Assembly (NCBI GenBank): GCA_002375495.1
Contig: DFLU01000009.1
Location: 1,773-65,772, forward strand
Length of the DNA: 64,000 nt
Reading direction: 5' to 3'
Source: Flavobacteriaceae bacterium UBA3611
Lineage (GTDB): Bacteria; Bacteroidota; Bacteroidia; Flavobacteriales; Flavobacteriaceae
A program made the position numbers and the translations under genes. Shown here in pieces: positions 33,292 through 40,911 of the stretch (the first letter of the stretch is position 1; each line of letters opens with the position of its first letter). A model generated the notes under the pieces. That model was not told where the DNA came from. It made no database searches and was given only the letters and a program-made list of their open reading frames with translations.

Positions 33292-33903
33292 ATGAAACTC
33301 ATCTGTATAGGCCGAAATTACACAGATCACATTGCCGAATTGGAGAATGAGCGTCCTTCAGATCCGGTGATCTTTATGAAACCCGATACGGCTATCTTAT
33401 TAAAGAAACAACCGTTTTTTATACCTGATTTTTCAGACGATATCCATCATGAAGTAGAGGTATTGGTGAAAATAAAAAAGATAGGGAAACACATTCAGCA
33501 GAAATTTGCACATAAATATTACGATGAGATCGGACTCGGAATCGATTTTACCGCAAGAGACCTTCAGAAGCAACTCAAAGATAAGGGGTTGCCGTGGGAA
33601 AAGGCAAAAGGTTTTGACGGTGCAGCTGTGATAGGAAATTTTTTTCCAAAAAAAGCGTTTCCTTCTGTAGACGATATTGAGTTCCGCCTAGAAAAGAACG
33701 GAAGCGTTGTGCAACAAGCGTCAACAAAATTAATGTTGTGGAAAATTGATGCGTTAATCGAATATGTCTCGAAATATTTTACATTAAAGATAGGAGACAT
33801 TATCTTTACGGGAACTCCAGCTGGAGTTGGTAAAGTTTTCCCAAACGATACACTAACAGGATATTTAGCAGAAGAGCAAGCCTTTTCAATAAAAGTGAAG
33901 TAA
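33292..33903 (+). CDS. Fumarylacetoacetate hydrolase (FAH) family protein
   Basis: A 203-residue single-domain member of the FAH superfamily, metal-dependent enzymes that hydrolyse or decarboxylate acylpyruvates and oxaloacetate-like compounds. Visible: IGRNYTDHI (residues 5-13), IFMKPDTA, metal-binding HHEVEVLVKI (about 59-68), IDFTARDLQ (about 83), KGFDGAAVIGNF, and GDIIFTGTPAGVG near the end. The size matches the short acylpyruvase/YisK-like branch. The exact substrate is unknown. The stop TAA is followed at once by the ATG of the HPt gene, so the FAH, HPt and cinA genes form a tight operon. Confidence 0.9.
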   Translation: MKLICIGRNYTDHIAELENERPSDPVIFMKPDTAILLKKQPFFIPDFSDDIHHEVEVLVKIKKIGKHIQQKFAHKYYDEIGLGIDFTARDLQKQLKDKGLPWEKAKGFDGAAVIGNFFPKKAFPSVDDIEFRLEKNGSVVQQASTKLMLWKIDALIEYVSKYFTLKIGDIIFTGTPAGVGKVFPNDTLTGYLAEEQAFSIKVK

Positions 33904-34245
33904 ATGGATACACACTATTCTAGAGAAAAATTAGCAGAAGTCGCTGGGGGTGATGAAGATTTCATGACGGTGGTAGCCCAGACTTTTTTAGAAGAAATAC
34001 CACCAGACCTGCAGGCACTAGAAGATGCCGTAGAAAATAATAACAAGGAATTGGCCTATCAATTTGCACACAAGATGAAGCCCAATTTTGAAATGTTCGG
34101 TCTTGGCTTAGAAAAAGACATTACCCAAATCGAATCTTGGACCCGTTCTTCAAAAAGCACCAATGCGGTGAGCGACCAAATGGAACGCGTAGTCTCTACT
34201 GTAAAAACGGTGTTCGAAGAACTGAAAAGAGACTTTTCACTCTAA
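33904..34245 (+). CDS. HPt (histidine phosphotransfer) domain protein
   Basis: A 113-residue, all-helical protein. FAHKMKPNFEMFGL (about residues 56-69) fits the HPt phosphoacceptor site, with the His next to KxK. Such proteins shuttle phosphoryl groups between a hybrid histidine kinase and a response regulator. No kinase or receiver is encoded nearby, so its partners are elsewhere. It begins directly after the FAH stop and ends directly before the cinA ATG, so translational coupling is likely. Confidence 0.8.
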   Translation: MDTHYSREKLAEVAGGDEDFMTVVAQTFLEEIPPDLQALEDAVENNNKELAYQFAHKMKPNFEMFGLGLEKDITQIESWTRSSKSTNAVSDQMERVVSTVKTVFEELKRDFSL

Positions 34246-35493
34246 ATGCTAGTCGAAATCATTACCATAGGCGATGAAATCTTGATCGGTCAGATCGTAG
34301 ATACCAACTCGGCCTTTATTAGCAAACAACTTAATAGTATTGGGGTAAAGGTCTTTCAGATCACTTCAATACAAGATGACAGAGAACACATTCTCAATGC
34401 CCTAAACGAAGCCAAGGACAGGGTAGATCTGGTGTTGGTCACTGGCGGACTCGGACCTACGAAAGACGATATCACCAAAGAGACTTTTTGTGAATTTCTT
34501 GGAGATACTCTTGTCGAGAATCAACAAGTGTTAACCAATATCAAACAAATTTTTAAAACATACATTGGCCGCGAACCATTGCCCAGTAACCTGTCGCAAG
34601 CCATGGTGCCATCTTCGGCTACGATATTAAATAATAACCACGGTACTGCACCCGGAATGTGGATGGAAAAAGACGACACTGTTTTTGTCTCTATGCCCGG
34701 GGTTCCGTATGAAATGAAATACTTGCTTACCCATGAGGTAATACCAAGAATCACCAAAAAATACAACAGGCCACATATCTACCACAAAACCCTACTTACC
34801 TATGGCAGGGGTGAAAGCGAAATACAAGAACATATAAAGTCTTGGGAAGCAAACTTACCTGAAGAAATCAAATTTGCCTATCTGCCCTCATTGGGGCGGG
34901 TACGATTAAGACTTTCGGCTACGGGTACAGACGAGTTAGGAATCAAGAACGCCGTGAACCAACAAATGGATGCCTTATACAATTTGTTGCAAGATATTGC
35001 CGTGGGGTATGAAGATGAAGCTACCATCCAAGAGCGTATTGCCAATATTTTACAAAAAAAAGAAGCTTCTTTAAGTGTAGCCGAAAGCTGCACAGGTGGT
35101 GCAATAGCCCAAGAAATAACTGCAATTCCCGGTGCTTCAGCCTATTTTAAGGGCGGTATCGTTCCCTACGAAACCCAACAGAAAACGAATATTTTAGGAG
35201 TTCCAGCCAATATCATTGCAGAACATACAGTGGTGAGTGGCGAAGTAGCAGCGTCTATGGCAGAACATTGCACAAAATTGTTTGGTTCTGAATATGCCTT
35301 GGCAACTACGGGGATCGCGGGTCCGACCAAAGGAGATGCAACCGATGAGGTGGGTACTGTGTACATTGCAATCGCCACACCAGCGGGGGTTGTTTCAGAA
35401 CGTTTCAGTTTTGGTAAACTACGAGAACGGGTAATTGCCAAAGCAACCAACAAAGCTTTTGAAATGCTCCTAAAAGAAATTTCGAAAAACTAA
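34246..35493 (+). CDS. cinA: CinA-family protein (NMN amidohydrolase / ADP-ribose pyrophosphatase type)
   Basis: A 415-residue cytosolic protein of normal CinA length. The N-terminal half is a molybdopterin-binding-like (COG1058) domain: ITIGDEILIGQIVDTNS (residues 5-21), VTGGLGPTKDDITKE (about 65-79) and MPGVPYEM. The C-terminal half (about 255-415) is the CinA nicotinamide-nucleotide deamidase domain: LSVAESCTGG (about 279-288), KGGIVPYE, ATTGIAGP. Family members recycle NMN to NaMN and can act on ADP-ribose. It is the last gene of the FAH-HPt-cinA operon; the ATG follows the HPt stop without a gap. Confidence 0.95.
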   Translation: MLVEIITIGDEILIGQIVDTNSAFISKQLNSIGVKVFQITSIQDDREHILNALNEAKDRVDLVLVTGGLGPTKDDITKETFCEFLGDTLVENQQVLTNIKQIFKTYIGREPLPSNLSQAMVPSSATILNNNHGTAPGMWMEKDDTVFVSMPGVPYEMKYLLTHEVIPRITKKYNRPHIYHKTLLTYGRGESEIQEHIKSWEANLPEEIKFAYLPSLGRVRLRLSATGTDELGIKNAVNQQMDALYNLLQDIAVGYEDEATIQERIANILQKKEASLSVAESCTGGAIAQEITAIPGASAYFKGGIVPYETQQKTNILGVPANIIAEHTVVSGEVAASMAEHCTKLFGSEYALATTGIAGPTKGDATDEVGTVYIAIATPAGVVSERFSFGKLRERVIAKATNKAFEMLLKEISKN

Positions 35494-35503
35494 ATTCCTT
35501 TTG

Positions 35504-35534
35504 TTGTTCAAACCGATTAATTTATTTAAATTTG
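35504..35534 (+). promoter_or_regulatory. Promoter of rpmB-rpmG-DUF4295
   Basis: TTG (35504-35506), 20 bases, then TAAATTTG (35527-35534), a good match to the Bacteroidota consensus, about 38 bases before the rpmB ATG. Confidence 0.55.
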
Positions 35535-35571
35535 CACCCTGTTTTAAAATAACTAAATAAACAATACAGTA

Positions 35572-35811
35572 ATGTCAAGAGTTTGTGAGCTTACGGGCAA
35601 AAGAGCAATGGTAGGGAACAACGTGTCCCACGCGATGAACAAGACAAAGCGTAAATTTAACGTGAACCTCGTTAAAAAACGTTTCTACATCCCAGAAGAA
35701 GACCAGTGGTTAACCCTGAAGGTTTGCACTTCTGTATTAAAAGACATCAACAAAAAAGGAATCTACGCTGTAGTAAAAGAAGCCCGCGAAAAAGGGTTCT
35801 TGAACAAGTAA
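35572..35811 (+). CDS. rpmB: 50S ribosomal protein L28
   Basis: A 79-residue basic protein with the bL28 signature at the start (SRVCELTGKRAMVGNNVSHA) and RFYIPEEDQWLTLKVCTS in the middle. It is a structural component of the large subunit. It is first in a three-gene ribosomal-protein operon with rpmG 23 bp downstream and the DUF4295 gene after it. The length is normal. Confidence 0.97.
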   Translation: MSRVCELTGKRAMVGNNVSHAMNKTKRKFNVNLVKKRFYIPEEDQWLTLKVCTSVLKDINKKGIYAVVKEAREKGFLNK

Positions 35812-35834
35812 TTCCATTATAAAAGCACGAAGAA

Positions 35835-36017
35835 ATGGCTAAAAAAGGAAACAGAGTTCAGGTAATTTTAGAATGTACCGAGCATAAAGACAGCGGTATG
35901 GCAGGAACTTCTCGCTATATCACGACTAAGAACAAAAAAAATACTCCGGACCGTATGGAGTTGAAGAAATTCAACCCTATCCTTAAAAAAATGACGGTTC
36001 ATAAAGAGATTAAATAA
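35835..36017 (+). CDS. rpmG: 50S ribosomal protein L33
   Basis: A 60-residue basic protein: [17 protein letters not shown]...[25 protein letters not shown] is the bL33 family pattern. Of the zinc-ribbon cysteines of the C+ type only the first Cys is present, so this is a C- (zinc-free) form, which need not depend on zinc supply. Large-subunit protein near the E site, between rpmB and the DUF4295 gene. Confidence 0.97.
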   Translation: MAKKGNRVQVILECTEHKDSGMAGTSRYITTKNKKNTPDRMELKKFNPILKKMTVHKEIK

Positions 36018-36056
36018 TTAGTTCCGTAGGTTTTACGGAAGATAAACAAGTTTATC

Positions 36057-36209
36057 ATGGCAAAGAAATCAGTAGCATCGTTACAAACAGGATCAAAGCG
36101 TTTAACCAAAGCCATCAAGATGGTGAAGTCTGAAAAAACTGGCGCTTACATGTTCGTAGAGTCTATCATGGCTCCAGATCAAGTAAACGATTGGTTAAAC
36201 AAGCAATAA
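36057..36209 (+). CDS. DUF4295 protein (small Bacteroidota ribosomal protein)
   Basis: A 50-residue basic protein (MAKKSVASLQTGSKRLTK ... FVESIMAPDQVNDWLNKQ), shorter than a 60-residue cut-off. The DUF4295 family is restricted to Bacteroidota and always sits behind rpmB-rpmG. From memory, a small extra large-subunit protein named bL38 was seen in the Flavobacterium johnsoniae ribosome structure and I believe it is this family; I am not certain. The ATG at 36057 is 40 bp after the rpmG stop. A terminator follows, closing the operon. Confidence 0.9.
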   Translation: MAKKSVASLQTGSKRLTKAIKMVKSEKTGAYMFVESIMAPDQVNDWLNKQ

Positions 36210-36231
36210 CCTACTCGTAAAATATTTAGGG

Positions 36232-36261
36232 AAGCCACTTTTTTTCAAAGGTGGCTTTTCG
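36232..36261 (+). terminator. Terminator of the rpmB-rpmG-DUF4295 operon
   Basis: AAGCCAC (36232-36238) pairs with GTGGCTT (36251-36257) across a T-rich loop and is followed by TTTC and ATTTTTAT. It separates the ribosomal-protein operon from ftsY. Confidence 0.75.
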
Positions 36262-36279
36262 TATTTTTATAGGGTATTG

Positions 36280-36430
36280 GGCGCTCCCACACCGTTGGTG
36301 TGGTCAGGCTATCCGCTGTATCCCCGATAACTATCAGGGGATGCCGCTACTATCCTTAGCGCAACATCCCCGAGTGCCTTCGGCTCACTCGTGCCTCATT
36401 CGTCGGAGGCAAATCAAGGGGGATAAGGAA
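36280..36430. repeat. GC-rich intergenic repeat with three hairpins
   Basis: This block stands out from its AT-rich surroundings. Hairpins: CCACACC-GTT-GGTGTGG (36287-36303), ATCCCCGATA/TATC(A)GGGGAT (36320-36342) and CGAGTG...CACTCG with an inner GCC-TTC-GGC (36371-36391). Phrases such as GGCTATCCGCTGTATCC and GCCGCTACTATCC recur, as I remember, between genes of many flavobacteria, so this is probably a dispersed repeat family. The reading frame through it (36251-36454) is not credible. Confidence 0.6.
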
Positions 36431-36470
36431 GTTTCAAAAAGAGGTAACTCTTAAACTCATACACAGAACA

Positions 36471-37424
36471 ATGAGCTTTTTTAAGAAAATATTCAACAAA
36501 GAAAAAAAGGAAACCCTAGACAAAGGTCTGGAGAAATCTAAAACCACCTTTTTCGATAAACTTTCCAAAGCGGTTGCTGGAAAAAGTAAGGTAGACGATG
36601 ATGTACTCGATAACCTCGAAGAAGTCTTGGTTTCTAGTGATGTAGGAGTTGCTACTACACTAAAAATTATCGATCGTATCGAAGAGCGGGTCTCTAAAGA
36701 TAAATACCTCGGTACAGACGAGCTAAACCAGATACTTCGCGAAGAAATTGCTGGATTACTTAGCGAAATCGATGCAGGCAACGCAACAGATTTTGAAGTG
36801 CCTGCTGGTACCAAACCACATGTGATCATGGTCGTGGGGGTGAATGGTGTGGGTAAAACAACCACCATCGGAAAGTTGGCCTACCAATTTAAAAAAGCTG
36901 GAAAAAATGTAGTATTGGGTGCGGCAGATACTTTTCGTGCTGCGGCTATCGATCAATTGCAGGTTTGGGCAGACAGAACAGGTGTGCCTATCGTAAAACA
37001 GAGTATGGGTAGTGACCCTGCCAGTGTTGCTTTCGATACATTACAGAGTGCGGTAAACCAAAATGCCGACGTGGTGATCATCGACACAGCGGGTCGTTTG
37101 CACAATAAAGTAAACCTCATGAACGAGCTTACCAAAGTGAAGCGCGTGATGCAAAAAGTAGTGGGTGATGCTCCCCATGATGTATTGTTGGTCTTAGATG
37201 GCTCTACCGGGCAAAATGCATTTGAACAAGCCAAACAATTCACGGCCGCCACAGAAGTGACAAGCTTAGCCGTTACCAAATTAGATGGTACTGCCAAAGG
37301 TGGGGTTGTAATTGGCATTAGCGACCAATTCCAAATTCCAGTAAAATACATTGGTGTAGGAGAAGGCGTAGAAGATCTTCAAGTATTTAATAAGTTTGAG
37401 TTTGTGGACAGCTTTTTTAAGTAG
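36471..37424 (+). CDS. ftsY: Signal recognition particle receptor FtsY
   Basis: A 317-residue SRP-type GTPase, the membrane docking protein for ribosome-SRP complexes. The N-terminal acidic domain is almost absent: the protein starts MSFFKKIFNKEKKETLDKG, leaving an amphipathic helix before the N domain, as is usual in this phylum. GTPase motifs: GVNGVGKTTTIGKL (about 122-135), DTFRAAAIDQL (about 153-163), DTAGRLHNK (about 205) and TKLDGTAKGG (about 267), ending GVGEGVEDLQVF. It lies 17 bp upstream of the SET-domain gene and is probably co-transcribed with it. Confidence 0.97.
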   Translation: MSFFKKIFNKEKKETLDKGLEKSKTTFFDKLSKAVAGKSKVDDDVLDNLEEVLVSSDVGVATTLKIIDRIEERVSKDKYLGTDELNQILREEIAGLLSEIDAGNATDFEVPAGTKPHVIMVVGVNGVGKTTTIGKLAYQFKKAGKNVVLGAADTFRAAAIDQLQVWADRTGVPIVKQSMGSDPASVAFDTLQSAVNQNADVVIIDTAGRLHNKVNLMNELTKVKRVMQKVVGDAPHDVLLVLDGSTGQNAFEQAKQFTAATEVTSLAVTKLDGTAKGGVVIGISDQFQIPVKYIGVGEGVEDLQVFNKFEFVDSFFK

Positions 37425-37441
37425 ATTTACTTAAAAATAAC

Positions 37442-38029
37442 ATGATACACCCACATACCGAATTACGCTTTATCAATGACGAAATTGGCCACGGTGTCGT
37501 AGCTACCCAATTTATACCCGCAGGAACCATTACATGGGTGTTAGACGCGTTAGATCGTGAATTTACCCTACAGAAATTTCAACAATTCGACCCTTTGTAC
37601 CAAAATATTCTAGACACTTATTCGTATCGAAATAGCAAAGGAAATTACGTGCTTTGCTGGGATCATGGGCGCTTTGTAAACCATAGTTTTAAATCGAATT
37701 GTCTTTCTACCGCATACGATTTTGAGATAGCCATTCGCGATATCCAACCCGGGGAACAGCTTACAGACGATTACGGTTATCTAAACGTTGATACTCCTTT
37801 CCGTGCTTCAGAAGAAGGAACCAAACGAAAGACAGTATATCCAGACGACCTGAAAAATTACCATAGTGTGTGGGATAAAAAGATTGCTGCTGTCTTTCCG
37901 AAGATACCCACCTTAGACCAACCCCTTGAAGTGCTGCTTTCTGCTGATACCAAAAACACCATCCACAAAGTAAATAATGGTGAAGAGTCTTTGGCTTCTA
38001 TTCTCGAAATTTATTACAAAAGACAATAA
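37442..38029 (+). CDS. SET-domain protein (putative lysine methyltransferase)
   Basis: A 195-residue protein carrying a compact SET domain: GHGVVATQFIPAGTITWV (about residues 16-33) is the N-terminal SET half, GRFVNHSFKSNCLST (about 77-91) the pseudoknot with the NHS...NC AdoMet-binding signature, and LTDDYGY (about 114-120) the catalytic-Tyr strand. SET enzymes methylate protein lysines; bacterial substrates are mostly unknown. It is cytosolic, with no signal peptide. It sits between ftsY and rimO, near ribosomal-protein genes, so a translation-apparatus protein is a possible substrate, but this is inference from position only. Confidence 0.85.
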   Translation: MIHPHTELRFINDEIGHGVVATQFIPAGTITWVLDALDREFTLQKFQQFDPLYQNILDTYSYRNSKGNYVLCWDHGRFVNHSFKSNCLSTAYDFEIAIRDIQPGEQLTDDYGYLNVDTPFRASEEGTKRKTVYPDDLKNYHSVWDKKIAAVFPKIPTLDQPLEVLLSADTKNTIHKVNNGEESLASILEIYYKRQ

Positions 38030-38064
38030 CGAGTCTCTTGCCCATTAGTTTAATTGATTTACAG

Positions 38065-38095
38065 TACCTTTGCACCCGCTTTGGCGATTCGCCAA
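38065..38095 (+). promoter_or_regulatory. rimO promoter box and 15-bp palindrome in its leader
   Basis: TACCTTTG (38065-38072) is an exact -7 match. Transcription would start near 38077, and a perfect palindrome TTGGCGA-T-TCGCCAA (38081-38095) follows at the 5' end of the message, 35 bases before the ATG at 38131. The role of the hairpin is unknown. Confidence 0.5.
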
Positions 38096-38130
38096 TTGCA
38101 CTTAACATTTTGTACCCAGTACTATAAATT

Positions 38131-39435
38131 ATGCGCACAAAAACCCTTAAAAAGAATAAGATAAATGTAGTCACCTTAGGCTGCTCAAAGAATGTATACG
38201 ATAGTGAGGTGCTCATGGGGCAATTGCGTGCCAATAACAAAGAAGTAGTACACGAAGAAGAGGGGAATGTGGTGGTGATTAATACCTGCGGATTTATAGC
38301 AAACGCCAAAGAAGAAAGTGTCAACACGATTTTGGAATACGTTCAAAAAAAGGAAGAAGGCATTGTAGACAAAGTATTTGTGACGGGCTGCCTGTCTGAA
38401 CGATACAAACCAGACCTTCAGAAGGAAATTCCGAATGTAGACCAGTACTTCGGAACCACAGAATTACCAGGATTGTTGAAAGCCTTAGGGGCAGATTACA
38501 AACACGAACTCATTGGCGAGCGACTTACAACCACTCCAAAAAACTACGCCTACTTAAAGATTGCTGAAGGCTGTGACAGACCGTGCTCGTTTTGTGCGAT
38601 CCCCATTATGCGTGGGAAACACCGTAGTACGCCTATCGAAGATTTGGTAACCGAAGCAGAGAAGCTTGCCGCCAACGGTGTGAAAGAACTCATCTTGATT
38701 GCACAAGATTTAACCTATTATGGATTAGATCTCTATAAAAAAAGAAATTTAGCCGAACTTCTACAGAACTTGGCTAAAGTAGAAGGCGTTGAATGGATTC
38801 GCTTGCATTATGCCTTCCCCACAGGTTTCCCGATGGATGTTCTTGAAGTCATGAAAAACGAACCCAAAGTGTGCAATTATATAGACATTCCGTTGCAGCA
38901 TATTGCCGATCCTATCCTTAAAAGCATGCGCCGAGGTACCACCAAGGCGAAAACTACGAAACTGTTAGACGAATTTAGAGCTGCGGTTCCAGAAATGGCC
39001 ATCCGTACCACGCTCATCGTTGGGTACCCTGGTGAAACCGAAGAAGACTTCCAGACACTAAAACAATGGGTGATTGAGCAACGATTTGAACGGTTGGGAT
39101 GCTTTACCTATTCGCATGAAGAAAATACCCATGCCTATAATTTGGAAGACGATGTGCCAGAAGAAGTGAAGATGCAACGCGCCAATGAAATTATGGAAAT
39201 ACAGAGCCAAATTTCATGGGAATTGAACCAACAGAAAATTGGGCAAACCTTTCGAGTAATTATCGATAGAAAAGAAGGCAGTTATTATGTAGGACGTACC
39301 GAATACGACAGCCCAGATGTAGACAACGAAGTTCTCATTAATGCGGAAGATGGATACTTGCGCACCGGAGAGTTTTTTGATGTGAAAGTCACTGCTGCAG
39401 AAGACTTCGACCTCTATGCGGAAGTTGTAGTGTAG
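38131..39435 (+). CDS. rimO: Ribosomal protein S12 methylthiotransferase RimO
   Basis: A 434-residue radical-SAM methylthiotransferase that adds a methylthio group to the conserved Asp of ribosomal protein S12. Domains: N-terminal UPF0004 with cluster cysteines (LGCSKNVYDSE; NTCGFI; TGCLSERY), radical SAM core with CDRPCSFCAIP (about 147-157), and a C-terminal TRAM domain (about 370-434). The TGCLSERY form and the absence of a tRNA-type MiaB extension favour RimO over MiaB. Own promoter at 38065; single gene. Confidence 0.95.
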   Translation: MRTKTLKKNKINVVTLGCSKNVYDSEVLMGQLRANNKEVVHEEEGNVVVINTCGFIANAKEESVNTILEYVQKKEEGIVDKVFVTGCLSERYKPDLQKEIPNVDQYFGTTELPGLLKALGADYKHELIGERLTTTPKNYAYLKIAEGCDRPCSFCAIPIMRGKHRSTPIEDLVTEAEKLAANGVKELILIAQDLTYYGLDLYKKRNLAELLQNLAKVEGVEWIRLHYAFPTGFPMDVLEVMKNEPKVCNYIDIPLQHIADPILKSMRRGTTKAKTTKLLDEFRAAVPEMAIRTTLIVGYPGETEEDFQTLKQWVIEQRFERLGCFTYSHEENTHAYNLEDDVPEEVKMQRANEIMEIQSQISWELNQQKIGQTFRVIIDRKEGSYYVGRTEYDSPDVDNEVLINAEDGYLRTGEFFDVKVTAAEDFDLYAEVVV

Positions 39436-39559
39436 TCATTTCTAACGAATACTGGCGAAGAGAAATCACACAACTTGTGAACTGCTTTTATAACTTAATC
39501 TACGTTTAACAACGGTGTTTCTACCCTAGTTTTGTTTCCAAATTCGTACCTTAGTCGTT

Positions 39560-40858
39560 ATGAAATACACTTTGTTTTTTGTTACGATTGCCTTATTTTT
39601 ATCCTGCAAAGAAGATAAGAATACCGAGGCCGGACCAAACCTTGATACTGCTTCAGAATTTGCCATAACCAAAGCAATTACTTTACTAGATAATCCTTCA
39701 GAAAAAAACAGCCATCTACCTCGACTGTTTACTGACGGAAATACACTGTACCTCTCTTGGGTTACTCGAAAAGATAGTACCGACCAATTGTACTATTCAG
39801 CTTTAAACAATGGAAACTGGCAGTCGCCCGTGCTCATTTCAGAAGGAACAGATTGGTTTACAAATTGGGCCGATTTCCCCGCTATTGCAGCCAATGATCA
39901 TTCTATATTGACCAGCCATTTACAAAAGTCGGCCAACGGCACCTACACCTATGACGTCATGCTGAATTTGCTCGATAAAAATCTGCCATCTCCACAAACA
40001 AGTGGTGCAAATTCCAAGGGTGTGTTTACAAAACAAAATTTTATCCTTCACAACGATGGCACCAAAAGTGAGCACGGATTTGTGTCGATGTTGCCTTACC
40101 AAGACAATAGCTTTTTTATCACTTGGCTCGATGGTAGAAATACCGCTGGAGCTGAGCACGACACTCATGAAAGCCACGGAATGGGAGGTGCCATGACATT
40201 ACGGAGTGCGGTGGTTCCAGCTACGGGAGAGATTGCACAACGTACCGAACTAGACAATCGGGTATGCGATTGTTGCCAGACCAGTGCGGCTATGACCACC
40301 AATGGACCTGTTGTAGTATATCGTGATAGGAGTGAAGATGAAGTACGGGATATTTCAATCGTTAGATATGTTAATGGCGCATGGACCAAGCCAACTACGT
40401 TAGGAGAAGATAATTGGAAAATTGCGGGTTGTCCTGTAAACGGCCCATCTGTTGATGCTTTTGATGACGCGCTTGCAGTAGTCTGGTTTACGGTAAGTAA
40501 GGGTGAAGGCGATGTAAAAGTAATTTTTTCTGAAGATGCGGGAGCAACGTTTTCGAGACCGTATCGTATCGATTCTGGGAGTGCCACCGGCCGTGTAGAT
40601 ATCGTCATGCTATCTAAAAAAGAAGCTGCGGTAATGTGGATGCAGCCTGATGGTGAGGATGAAGCGCTATACTTGATGAAAATAGACGTGCACGGTTACA
40701 CTGGAGACCCCATTGTAATTTCAAAAACTTCGGCAGCGCGTGCTAGTGGCTTCCCTCAATTAGAGCGTGTGGGAGATACGTTGTTTGTAGCGTGGACCGA
40801 TGTATTGGAAAAAAGTAAGCATATCAATGTAGCAAAACTATCAGCAAGCGCACTTTAA
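39560..40858 (+). CDS. Sialidase-like (BNR-fold) lipoprotein
   Basis: A 432-residue predicted lipoprotein: the signal ends in the lipobox LFLSC (Cys about 16), after which KEDKN follows. The remainder looks like a six-bladed sialidase-type beta-propeller: LPRLFTDGNTLYLSWVTR, TWLDGRN, FSEDAGATFSRPYRI, FPQLERVGDTLFVAWTD. A conserved-looking cysteine cluster, CDCCQT (about residue 234-239), lies in the middle. Catalytic sialidase residues are not evident, so enzyme activity is unproven. It is likely anchored to the outer membrane. A single gene, 54 bp upstream of a glycosyltransferase gene on the same strand. Confidence 0.82.
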   Translation: MKYTLFFVTIALFLSCKEDKNTEAGPNLDTASEFAITKAITLLDNPSEKNSHLPRLFTDGNTLYLSWVTRKDSTDQLYYSALNNGNWQSPVLISEGTDWFTNWADFPAIAANDHSILTSHLQKSANGTYTYDVMLNLLDKNLPSPQTSGANSKGVFTKQNFILHNDGTKSEHGFVSMLPYQDNSFFITWLDGRNTAGAEHDTHESHGMGGAMTLRSAVVPATGEIAQRTELDNRVCDCCQTSAAMTTNGPVVVYRDRSEDEVRDISIVRYVNGAWTKPTTLGEDNWKIAGCPVNGPSVDAFDDALAVVWFTVSKGEGDVKVIFSEDAGATFSRPYRIDSGSATGRVDIVMLSKKEAAVMWMQPDGEDEALYLMKIDVHGYTGDPIVISKTSAARASGFPQLERVGDTLFVAWTDVLEKSKHINVAKLSASAL

Positions 40859-40911
40859 TATTGCCGTTGGCTGCTATCAGATAATTCCCAATTAGCCGTA
40901 TCTTGTTTTAG

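Noticed and set aside
36251..36454. 67-codon reading frame on the plus strand
   Set aside because: It runs through the GC-rich hairpin repeat and reads as low-complexity sequence; no start context and no family match.
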